Source: Smittium mucronatum (lineage: Eukaryota > Kickxellomycota > Harpellomycetes > Harpellales > Legeriomycetaceae). Taken from it: DNA of 64,000 bases. A model generated the notes under the pieces. That model did no database searches, was not told the DNA's origin, and was given only the letters and a program-made list of their open reading frames with translations. The stretch lies in contig LSSL01000164.1 in assembly GCA_001953115.1 (NCBI GenBank), positions 49,110 to 113,109 on the forward strand. The letters run 5' to 3'. This document shows positions 40,101 through 51,000 of the stretch, piece after piece (the first letter of the stretch is position 1; each line of letters begins with the position of its first letter). Position numbers and translations under genes: made by a program.

Positions 40101-42939
40101 AAATTCTATTTTTTATCTTATTTTAATACATTTTCGGAGAGTTTCTGGTACATAGTCCTATAGGTTATACGGTACCATAAATTTCCATTCAATATCAATT
40201 CACCCAATTATATTTGTAAAAATTTTATAAGTAAACAACTCGAATCTTTTTTGCTTAAAAATTATGAATATAATTTTTCAAATTAAATATTTAATCTAAA
40301 TAATATAAAATAATTTCAACAAATGTTTTTTTACTTCAATTGGAAGGTAAATAATCAAGTAAAAAGTCAATTGAATGATAATTAAGTTATAATAATCATC
40401 ACTTATGGAATTAGAATAGAGAGAAATGTGATAATATTAAATTTTCCTTAAACAGGTTATACACCCTTGTATTAATGAAAAAAAAAAAATTAAAATCTTC
40501 CTCGAATTTCTCGAAAAATGAATTTTTATGCGAATGATTTTTTTTTTGTAAGCTGAACAGATATATAAGCTGGGGGTTTTTAACACGATAATTTAAAAAA
40601 TAAAAAAATTAATTCTGAGTTAAAAAGAGGAAAGCTTATGAATTTATTGGCACCACTTAAAGAAGTCGAGTTTTACGGGAGCTTTCAGGTCGCATACAGC
40701 CAAAATATTTTATTTATTAAATTTCAAAAAAAACTAGTATAACAATAATTAATAAGAATTTAAGCTATTTAGAAAGATTTTATATTCATATGTTATTTTA
40801 AAAGCTTGAAAACCATAAATTTGGGAAATATTTCTTATCTACGAGTAGTTTTTATTATGAAAATTTGCTTCCATAAAATTACAGAAGCTATAATATCAAA
40901 TATTTCTGATATCACTGTGGAATCATTCACTAGGGAATGTGTGTAATTTATAATTAAAAGATTCAGTATTTTATTATCACTTAATCTAACTGAAAATTAA
41001 AATATTTTTGGGTATCCTTAGAGTGGAAAGGAAAAATAAATTTTGGAATAAGTTATAAACCCAATATATTTGATACCTTTTCCAGTTCATTTAAGTTGCG
41101 AAAATTTTCCCTTTTCTCTTTTCCTTAAACTATCGATATTCCAAATAGTTTTTTATTCCTATTTATAATTTATATTCCTATGAATATGAAATTATGCTCA
41201 ATACCAAACATTTTGTAAGTAATAACCATATAAAAATTATCCGAATCAGAATCACTTTTTATCAAGTGAGTTAATAATAGTATGAATTATGTATTTATAA
41301 AGTACAAAATATCAAAATTTAATATTAATAATAAATAAAGATTCCAATTAATTTAAATCTAATTTCAAATATGTAGTAGCTTTATATATTTAATTTTTAA
41401 TTTTATCTTTTAAAAATATTTCGAATTCATCTATTTTAGTTTTATTATTTTAGTTTTAATTTTTGATCTTTCAAAAGTTGTGAAAAAAATTTTCTATGCT
41501 GCCTGGAGTTTTTTTGAAACCCTTTAAGTTATTCACCGTTTTCTGATATATCAGGATATCTTAGATAAGATTTTTTATAAAACTGAAGTAGCGTCATTTT
41601 CATTGGGTTTAACTTAAATTTAATTTCAATTATAAGAGTAATTATTTTCTTTTTAATATATAGAACTATTTTCATGCAAAAAAATGTTTCCCGAAACTAA
41701 AGCATGCTTTTATTTGGGTTATACTTGTAAAAATATGGAAATTATGTACATCTTATTAAAATTCAGACATTTCTTATGTTTAAAGCACCTAAGTTTTCTT
41801 TTCATCCAGAAAAGCATGTACCGTCTATTAATTTAATATTAATCATCACGTTAAATTATGATATATAAGAATTTTATTTAGAATTGGGTGGTTTAGAATT
41901 ATGTTTCCCTCAAATATTTTTGTCGATTTTTTGGATTCATGGCGTTAACATTTATAAAAGTTTTCAAAAAAAATATGGTCCGCGTTAATAAAAAGACATA
42001 ATGTCGAATGATCAGAAAAAATGTATAATAATCAGAAAAACTCATAAAAGCCAGAAAATTTAGAAATAATAGCAATTTTCACCAATGAATTTTTTTAAAA
42101 ATCCGCAAAAAAATTAACTTTTTCACAGGTCAATTTTTTTTGCTTTTTTAAAAGCGCCTTATTTTGTTTACATTTTTACAATAAAATAAAAATATGAAGG
42201 TTAAATGGTCTAATAATAGTGTATATCTAATATTTTTTGGAATTTTTTCATCGGGGTTATACATATAATAATTAATAAATTTTTAAATCTTATTAAATAC
42301 TCATTTAAATTCCTATCACCAAAACACCAGTTAATTCCATAAATAATTCTAAATTTTATTTTTTTAGAAAAACTCGATAGAAATATTTAGTTGATGCCGC
42401 TAAAATTTAATGTTGGGTTTAAGTTAAAAATGGTTTAAACCATGGTGAATCACTTGAAAAATAGTGCATTATACAAAAAACAAATACACTAAAAAAATTA
42501 AACATAGTATACTACCATTGCAAAAAAAAAAACAAACAAAAAAAGCGATTGCAACTCCAAAATTAAAATAGAAAGCAACCATTTCTAAGGAATAAAAAGG
42601 ATTCATATTTTCTGCAAATATAACGAATTTTTCTTGTAAAAAATAAAGTTCGATATCATTTACAAAAGAAATACAAAATAAATTCTTGAATTCGAAAACC
42701 ATGGAAGATTAAGAAAGTTTTATTGAAAAGAGGCATCAATAAAATATATAGAAATATTTATTCTTCTATTTCGTACATAATCAGAAAAAAATAAAAATAG
42801 AGGGATCATAACTTTTTCTGAATTGAAAACTGTTTTCGAAAAAATTAGATTAAATTGAAATATATTTAACGATTTTATTTTAGATTATAATATCACCCAA
42901 GATGGGAAAAGATTCTAATAAGTACCAAAACACCTATTT

Positions 42940-43900
42940 CAAGATTTAGAGATGTAAAATATTCATTTGGATGTCACGTACAAATTAAATGACATGTGAT
43001 ATCCTATTTTTGTAATAGGTATGAGTGAAAATAGCAGAAAATTTTTCCCAGTTGCATTATGACCAATAGAATATGAGATTTAAGATTCTTTCAGATGAAT
43101 TTTCCATAAAATAAATGAAATCTTTAGAAACTATGGAATTAATTTCATAACAGAAAATATGATAGTTGATTTTACTCCAAGTATCGCAAATAAGATAAAA
43201 AAATCCAGTTCAGAAACCAAAAGAATCAAATTTAGGACACACTGCAGAAGGAATATGATAATACCCCCCCCCCTTAAACTTAACTCTTCTTTTTCTGAAA
43301 AAATCAAATTCAACCTGTTCAAAATACAAACAGCTCAAAATAGAAAAACTTTCGATCTATATTTGAAACCAATTTTTTTAAAAATCAAAGTGTTTGAAGA
43401 AAATAAAGTTATGATAAAATACTTATATAATAACTACCATGAAACAAAATTCAACTGTTATGAAGGTGCAGAATTATTCTCGCCAACCACAAAACTTTTT
43501 TTGGTCAGATTTAATTTGAATGGAAATCACCGAGAATTTCACAAACTATTCCAAGGTTATTCGATTTATTAGGTTATTTAAATAAAGAGGGGAATCCATT
43601 AAAAAATACAATAACCTATCATTTTGATTATATCTCTTATTATATCCAGTTCAACACCCATTGATAGCTGAAAACGAAACTTCTGAAAGAATATTAATAA
43701 CACAAGGAAGTAATTTGGATCTTGGAATAATCTCAACAATAACAAGGAAGGTTCATCAAAACTTTTTTCTACTTATTAATGATATATATGTGGTTTCTGA
43801 AATTATCGCTAAAAAGGAACTAAAATCTTTCAGAGATTTGACATGCTCGTGTGTCAATTTTTTTCAAAGACAAAAATGCGTTCACATTTATTTATATTGA
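42940..43900 (+). pseudogene. Broken Mutator-like (MULE) transposase with SWIM zinc finger
   Basis: One plus-strand frame carries, in order: IHLDVTYKLND (first catalytic Asp context, codon 42970), YPIFVIGMSENSRKFFPVAL (the strand after it), ITENMIVDFTPSIANKIKK (second Asp, followed by the Asn-rich helix typical of MULEs), a KYLYNNY segment, then NGNHREFHKL, which resembles the TNN..E..H block. A GT-AG intron at 43556-43649 (94 bp) restores the frame to a C-terminal SWIM finger (C-S-C at 43844-43852, C-V-H at 43877-43885, i.e. CxC-x8-CxH). Five in-frame stops (42955, 42997, 43060, 43081, 43096) break the first half. From 43099 onward the frame is open. A C10 tract (43264-43273) lies within it. 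Either this is a dead transposase, or the intact 3' part (215 codons from ATG 43159) survives on its own; I favour the former. No terminal inverted repeats were identified. The family call rests on motif order recognised by eye. Confidence 0.65.
43264..43273 (+). repeat. poly-C tract (C10)
   Basis: Ten C residues inside the transposase relic, encoding Pro residues in its frame. Confidence 0.9.
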
Positions 43901-43941
43901 AAAGCAAAGCAAAATTAATATTATCTACGCTGAAAACGTGT

Positions 43942-43966
43942 GGGGGGAGGGGGGGATAAAAAGGGG
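43942..43966 (+). repeat. G-rich tract
   Basis: Runs of six, seven and four G residues are separated by A and ATAAAAA, 40 bp after the end of the transposase relic. It is a striking exception to local composition and could form a G-quadruplex. Confidence 0.7.
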
Positions 43967-45789
43967 CAGGTGACCAAAAATAAAAACAAATTCGAGTTTT
44001 TTGAGATATTTAACACAAATTTAATGTTTTAAAACCTTTATTTATATATCAATATTCAAATATATTTTTTTTAGAAAACTAACAAGATGTTAATTATAAG
44101 CTCACTTAAAATTCACTTAAGAAGCTCGACAGATTACACTTGGTAAATACCCAGAAATGCAATGGTTTAGCTTTAATGATTGAATTGATTTGTTATTATT
44201 ATAAAGAGTTCACTATACTTTATTTATTACATTAGTGCAACATTATATACATTATAGTAAAATGCTTTGGCTCTTTATTAATAAATCTTCCTTTATATAG
44301 AGCCTATTATTTTAATTCGAAAATATTAACTCTGTCATTTTTATATAATAATAATTTTTTTTTTTTAATTAATATAAACCCTTTGTGTATTTGATATATT
44401 GAAAAAAATATATAATAAAAATATAAAATTACGTTATGATGCTTTTTTCAATGGTAAATAGTTATCTCTAATTGAAATATTCATTCCTCTGCTATTTAAT
44501 GAAGTAAATTTCTTCCTTTTTTATATAGAATAATCAGTCTGGAATTAGGATTTGATCCTCGAAATAGCGGCTTATTCTCTATAGACTTAGTAAATTAGAA
44601 TAATAACTTTTCTAAAGAATTTCATTTAAAAATATAATTTTATATGTAAGGTTCTAATTTTTGTAAAATTCTTAAATCTATATTGTAAATTACAATAATT
44701 ATATTCGATAGAGAAAAATAAAAACATTATATCAAACTAAGTAAAACCTGTTTGTTGGATAAATGATATTTTTATACTCTTTGCTTTGGTTAAATAGTTT
44801 TCTATCATGAAACCACCAAATAAAAAATGATTTTATTTATTTACAGATTTTTTACACACTCTACAGATAAAAATTAGTGGTGGAAACCAAACTTATATAT
44901 TTTTCTAATATATTTGGGGATTTTTGCACATCATTTCTATATTTTTATATTCTGTCTGGAGATTTCAATTGACCATAATCATAATATTCTGTTGAGAAAA
45001 AAATAAAATTATTCGTTTATTTTTTAGGAATCGACTAAATTATTTTTCAGTTAAAATATGAAAATTTATTTCAAATCCAGCTTTTTTATGTAATTAAATT
45101 TTTTTATTATGAGTAATAATGATTTTATATATGGGTGATTCAAAATTAAGAGGTCATTTTGTTGCAAAAAACTTTTACTATCTAATTCAATGTTTAAAAT
45201 TATCCAGTAAACTTATTAAATTAAATTAATTCGTTTCTATTGAACAAAGTAAAAAGGAATTTTCATTTTTCTAATATATCAAATAGATATTTGAATAGTG
45301 TTTATTAAAGTCTTTTTTTATATCAGTAATTTTCACTTTTATTGTATAAAAAATAATTTTTGCCAATTTTCGTTGAAACAAGGTACAATATTAAATGCGC
45401 CAATTATTAACAATCTTCATAAGATAATTTTAACCTAATTTAATAATGAAGTTAAAAATATTTTAACATTTCTTATAAATGTAATATTAATATATATATT
45501 TTCTAGAAAACTAAAAATATCTATAAAAATCCAAAAAATTCATGAGATACACCAAAAAACATCGATTTTTTATCTGAAACACAATTATTATAGTAAAATA
45601 AAAATAAGAATAAAAACAGTTAAAATTAAAAAAATTAATTGTAATTTTCATTATAATCAATAAGTCTAAATTTCCTTTTTCAAGGATATAAAGCGAGGTT
45701 TCTGAAGACACAATTTTCGATTTATCTACTGAGAGTTTTGCATAATTTTTCCCCAGTAAAAAATTGATATTAGACTCAGATTTAAAGCA

Positions 45790-46283
45790 NNNNNNNNNNN
45801 NNNNNNNNNNNNNNNNNNNNNNNNNNNNNNNNNNNNNNNNNNNNNNNNNNNNNNNNNNNNNNNNNNNNNNNNNNNNNNNNNNNNNNNNNNNNNNNNNNNN
45901 NNNNNNNNNNNNNNNNNNNNNNNNNNNNNNNNNNNNNNNNNNNNNNNNNNNNNNNNNNNNNNNNNNNNNNNNNNNNNNNNNNNNNNNNNNNNNNNNNNNN
46001 NNNNNNNNNNNNNNNNNNNNNNNNNNNNNNNNNNNNNNNNNNNNNNNNNNNNNNNNNNNNNNNNNNNNNNNNNNNNNNNNNNNNNNNNNNNNNNNNNNNN
46101 NNNNNNNNNNNNNNNNNNNNNNNNNNNNNNNNNNNNNNNNNNNNNNNNNNNNNNNNNNNNNNNNNNNNNNNNNNNNNNNNNNNNNNNNNNNNNNNNNNNN
46201 NNNNNNNNNNNNNNNNNNNNNNNNNNNNNNNNNNNNNNNNNNNNNNNNNNNNNNNNNNNNNNNNNNNNNNNNNNNNNNNNNNN
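45790..46283. other. Assembly gap (494 undetermined bases)
   Basis: A continuous run of N. Confidence 0.99.
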
Positions 46284-47299
46284 ACATTTTTTTAATATAA
46301 AGATATATTAATCAGAAATGGAATAGAAAAAAAATCCCTTAGATCATCATCCCAGAAGCCAGAGTAAAGAATTCTATAAAAGTAAAAAAAGTTTATTTTT
46401 TGATATTTATGATGTAGTTTATTTTCAATAAAACACTAAAATAATAGACTATACATATAATCACATGATCATTACCTGTTTTTCCATTCAAATAATTTTT
46501 TATTTTAACCATTACTTAAATTCCCAGAAATTTCGATTATTAGATATGAGATATTCTTAAAAAAACAGGATTATTTTATATATTTTCGTAACCGAATAAA
46601 GATGGTTTTTAACCTCTATAAACCAATCAAGATAAAAAATGATTTTAAAAAAAATTCACCATGATTTTTCAATATTATAAAGACTTTTAGTTATGTATTT
46701 TTGGTTTAACAAATAGGTTTACACATTTTTTAATTCAGAATTTTCGAATTATAATTATAGAAAAGTTTTAATCACTAACATTCCTCTCCAAAAAAGAATT
46801 TTTCATATACCGCTGCATTAATAGAGGCAATGCTTTTTTTTATTCCTAGAAATATGATTGTCTTATCAAGTTTTTTTATTAACAAAATTAGTTTTAAAAT
46901 CAAATGCATGTTTTTAGTAAAGTTAAGTAAGAGATTATAGAGAAACTAGATAACGTGTTTTTATTATAAAATCTCAGAAGTTTCTAGCCGTGTTATATAT
47001 TTTTAGTAGCTTTTGATCCCTAAAAGGGTTCTAATAGGTAAACCACATAGACTACTATCAGCCTATAATAATTTATAATTTTTCAATGTTGAACGTTGAA
47101 AAAATAAAATGGTATTTAGCATCATGGCTCCTGGGTTTATTTAAAATAATAAAGTGGAGAAATTCAACAACTTAAATGTAAGAATAAGGATGTGAGAAGA
47201 TGGATAAAAGGGCTTTAATTGGGACGAAAAAAGAAGGAATAAATAGATAAAAGTGTTTATAAGTTATTTTTAAGATGTTTAGTTTATAAGAAAAAGAAA

Positions 47300-50200
47300 T
47301 TAAGAATTCAAAGCAGCGCTAAGGTTACTCTTTCCAGAATTATCTGGAATGCGATCAGGGTTAATGAGATTGTTGACATCCTTAGAATGGATTTTATTAG
47401 AGTTGTTGCTTTTGGGGCCAATTTGTGGCTTCTGGTTTTCTGGGATTTTTCCAGTTGAGAATACTCTTTCCTGGTTGGCCTTTTTAAAGTCGTCAATGGA
47501 TTTGAATTTGCTTAAAACGGTCTGCAATTCAGGTTTTATAGACAGAGGGCGTATGTCCTTATCTTTACGATAGTACAAATATGCCCAAAACTTCTCTAGT
47601 CCATATAATTGACCGGAATTGAAGTCCTGCAGAGTTTGATCTTGGAATTCATCAAATATATCTTGTCTGAACTTCTTCTCCAAACCATAAGAGTAAAATC
47701 TAAAGAGACATTCCAAACCATATCTATAATTATCAGCTCCATCCTCGATGGCTAATTTTCTGAATTCACTGTACATTTTTTTGTTATAAGAATCTCTCAA
47801 AAAGTGAGACCAAAATCTAAACAATGTATTCATTTCATGGGAATGCCCTATTCCCAGCCTTTCCCTTTCACGAAGAGCACGATCGTGGAATTTGTGGTAC
47901 TTGTGCTGCACAAAATTGTTTTCTTTGAGGAGTTCATGGCTTGGATGTTCACAAGACTTAATATGTTTATCCATGTAGCTACCAATAAAAGAGCCTGTGC
48001 TGCCAATAGATGAGGAAAAGTTAGCACTGTCGGGAACCGAACCGGGAGAAGGAATGGGTTTTATTGAAGGGGACATTTCATAATTTTTATTAGATTTAAC
48101 ACCAAGAACCCAACCGACAGGTGCTTGAGCTTGATGTTGGCGCAGATCACGGTACTTTTTAGAAGGTCGAACAACTGTTGGCCCAATAAATGGACTGTAT
48201 CCAAAAGAGGATGATATACTTTTAATAGAAGATCCGTTCATTGAAGATGAAATATTACTCTGGGTACTAGATTCAGAAGTCTTGACAGGAAGAAATTTAG
48301 CTTGGGTTCTACGCTTCTGTTTTCCAGAATGATTTTGGACTTTCTGTGGAATATAATTTGTGTCGAAATCGTCCTTTTCGCGAACACTTTTTTGAATAGC
48401 AGAAAATTTATCCTGATCCATGGTTCCAATCTTGTTGATGTTAGAGCTGTTAACCTTGTTTTTGAGTCGCAAATCACGTTCATAATGAACTAAGGCGTCG
48501 TTAATAATTTCTGAGAAATCATCATTGGCTGATCTACGATCATACTGATAATGAGTTCTGTCTCTGGTGCGTTTTTGCGTCACGATAAGGATTCTAGAAA
48601 CTGTTTCGTCATCCATTTCTCCGGAAGAGTCCCAATCACTACAATCGTCACCACTGGTGTAATTAAAATCATCTATATGCTTTGAAATTTTTCTACTATG
48701 GCGACGATTATGTGAGCTGAGTGAGTTTCTGTTGCTATTAGAATTCATTCTGTGTGAAATGCTTGGAATATAGGATATATCCTCGTCAAATTGAAATAAG
48801 TCTTCATCGTTATTTGAGCTACCAAAGGGCTTAGATAAGGGAGAAGATATGTAGTTCTTGTTGGATGTTCCCCTTAAATACTTATTATCAGATGAAGAAA
48901 TTTCATTGATTCCACCAATAGATTTTCTGAATGGCTTTGAGCTTGTGGTTTTTATAGGAGCAGATGATGGGATTCCTGAAGTATTCCCATCAAGAGAAGG
49001 ATGTGGTGGGGGAATAAAAGTGGATATAAGACTTTCCTTAGTGTCTAAAGGATCCTCGGGTTTTGCAAGTGGTGGCTGGGGGGCAGCACTCTGTGTTTTA
49101 TCTGCCAAGTGATTGTTAAATTCAGCTGAAACCGACTCATTTTGGACTTTTTCAGCTAAGTTAACGGACTCACTTGGCATTTGGGATAAAAAATGCTGAT
49201 CAGCTTCTGATAATTGTTTTTGGGATGGATCAGCCTGAGAAATCGGGACAGGGGGCAAAAATTTATCCCAATCATCCAACTTTCTAACTTTGGTTTTAGA
49301 ATCATCCAAAGACACAACTTTGGAGTCCTCGAGTGCAGAGGAAATGAAGTTGATATCAGATGAGATAGATTTGATTCGATTGAAATTTGCAATTATATCA
49401 AGAGACACATAGCCAAATTCGTCCATTTTATCCCTAAAGAATAAGTCTTTAAGGAGATTCTCGATGCTGAAATAGTACTCAATTTGTTTTCTTATAAAAT
49501 CCTTGACACTATCTTCGTTACCAGCAGTTGGGAGTGGTCCAGGCATAGGTGCATAGGCAATGAAGGGGGCCTGAGGTTGATTATGGTAATACTTCTGATT
49601 ATATCCCCTATTATTATTTCTATATCTGTTGTTTGAAGAGCCTTCATCACTGTAATTTCTTCTATTTTGGTTGTTAAAGCCATTGTTATTATTCCTGGCG
49701 TAACCATTGTTTCTGAAATTTTTTTGGTTGATGAATCTTTTATTTCCATCCTTATCAACAGGTATTCCATCTTTTGAGTGAGAACCGTGGTTGTCTGTGG
49801 TTTTTGCAGAAGAACTGTCAGTAGATCCACCATTTTCATTTCTAAAAGAGTGAGAATCCTTCTTCAAAGTTTCAGATTTGGATCTTGGGTTTTTATGGGA
49901 TCTATCATTATCCTTTCTTTCTGAACTTTTTGAAGCTCTAATTGGTGCGTAAGTGAGCTCAGGAACGATGGTAATCCATTTCTCTTTTGACTTGCGATTG
50001 GGGGCAGCTTTAGGTGTGGTATTTTTCTCAGAATTGAGGGGTTTAGGAGCCTGAATAACGGTTTCTTTAGCGGAGGTTATGGCAGAGGGCTCGGGCCACA
50101 AAGAATCGTCGATTTTCTCTGAAAAAAAATTGGGAAAAAGAAGGAATGAATAAAAAACCATATTCAATTGCGTAAAAAGAACTCTTACTTGGAGGGGGGG

Positions 50201-50444
50201 CAATAGATTTGGCTGTATTCCAAGCGTTTACTTTTGGGGGCTCAGCTTCCAAGACTGGGACCTTTTGTTCAATGATTTCTGAATTCTCAGATTCGACGTT
50301 TTCAACTTCTGAATCCGAATCAGTAGATTCAATATCTTCGATTTGAACTGGGGGGACTTCAGATATAACAATTTTTTTCAAGCCATCCTCGATAGGGGAT
50401 ATGATATCCATGCTTGATGATTTAGAATCAACTTTAGAACTCAT
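47300..50444 (-). CDS. La-related protein 1 (LARP1) with DM15 cap-binding region
   Basis: Cytoplasmic RNA-binding regulator of translation and stability of mRNAs, notably 5'TOP-type messages in animals. Exon 1 is 50444-50189 (85 codons plus one base) and exon 2 is 50118-47300. The 70-bp intron begins GTAAGAG and ends TTTTTTTTCAG, and the join gives [14 protein letters not shown]. The protein has 1,024 residues. The start is the ATG at 50444, since the frame upstream opens only from a GTG. Order: acidic N-terminus with VNAWN; Lys/Ser-rich and Asn/Arg/Gly/Tyr-rich stretch (about 220-265); La motif (about 288-375, with [20 protein letters not shown]); long Ser-rich linker; DM15 repeats (about 810-965, with [29 protein letters not shown] and [13 protein letters not shown]). 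By eye, residues R853, R892, Y896, E899 and Y935 match the human cap-pocket residues R840, R879, Y883, E886 and Y922. GC content is clearly higher than in the flanks, as expected of a conserved gene. No neighbour lies within 3 kb. Confidence 0.95.
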
Positions 50445-51000
50445 TTTCGAAAGAGAGAAGCTGAACACAACCTAAATTGATACTATCAATTCAATAATCC
50501 TATAAGGATGATGTCGAATTGAATTTAGCGTGATGTAGACAGGAAAATCTCGAAGGGGAATATATCTTTCGGGAATGGCAAAAAACAAACAATGGGCTCG
50601 AAACTTGAAAAGCTGGGATAACAGAGAATATTTCAATAACCGAAATAAGTTTCAGTATCACTCGAATATAGTGGTAAGAGAAAGTTATTAAACTGAACGT
50701 TAAGGTTGACTCAAGGCTGTACTTGAATGCCAAATCAGAAGGAAGCATTCAAACAATAATGCGCAATTATTAACAATACACTTCGAGACAAAAAAAATTT
50801 TGGTAGAAAAAAAAGTTTCGTATAAAAATCTGAATCGCACCAATTAAAAATCAAAACCAAAATACCATTAGATGAAAGACAAGTTTAAACCCATCCAAGG
50901 AGTGAGGGGTGTCTCTGATTAAATTTTCAAAGCAATACACTTTTCTAATTCACCCATGTCGATCGCTTGCAAGCAAGCATCTTTTCTACCCTTAATCATT
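50445..51000 (-). promoter_or_regulatory. Presumed LARP1 promoter and 5' UTR
   Basis: This stretch of intermediate base composition immediately precedes the LARP1 start codon. It contains a 10-bp perfect palindrome, GCTTGCAAGC, at 50965-50974, next to a partial repeat of itself (GCAAGC). The minus-strand open frame at 50500-50748 is not conserved in any way I can see. Promoter boundaries are inferred from position only. Confidence 0.35.

Larger units (their letters stand above)
25888..42900. other. Long AT-rich gene-free region
   Basis: Seventeen kilobases dominated by A/T homopolymers and short direct repeats. Open frames are short (up to 77 codons), rich in F, I, K, N and Y, and lack motifs; they include 27174-27404, 32676-32864, 33447-33677 and 42469-42702. 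Simple repeats include (AAT)13, (AT)9 and an AAAATAT array near 36.79-36.81 kb. No RNA gene was recognised. Confidence 0.65.
43901..47299. other. AT-rich spacer with assembly gap
   Basis: No gene is supported. It includes a G-rich tract just after the transposase relic and a run of undetermined bases. Open frames reported across the undetermined bases are artefacts. The right end is the 3' flank of the LARP1 gene. An AATAAA on the minus strand (47141-47136), about 160 nt past the LARP1 stop, could be its poly(A) signal. Confidence 0.65.

Noticed and set aside
25888..42900. CRISPR-like or satellite arrays
   Set aside because: Only mono-, di- and trinucleotide repeats and chance AT similarities are present; there are no regularly spaced longer repeats.
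43092..43130. Splice acceptors (TTCTTTCAG or ATCTTTAG) that would bypass stops in the MULE relic
   Set aside because: The protein motifs read continuously in one frame across these sites, including between the stops, so treating the stops as intronic would delete recognisable transposase sequence.
45511..46300. Open frames on both strands spanning 45.5-46.3 kb
   Set aside because: They exist only because undetermined bases contain no stop codons; the flanking coding parts are low-complexity.
47308..50748. Several 60-133 codon frames on both strands within and beside LARP1
   Set aside because: They are shadows of the LARP1 coding sequence in other frames. The 50067-50468 frame is exon 1 read past its splice site.
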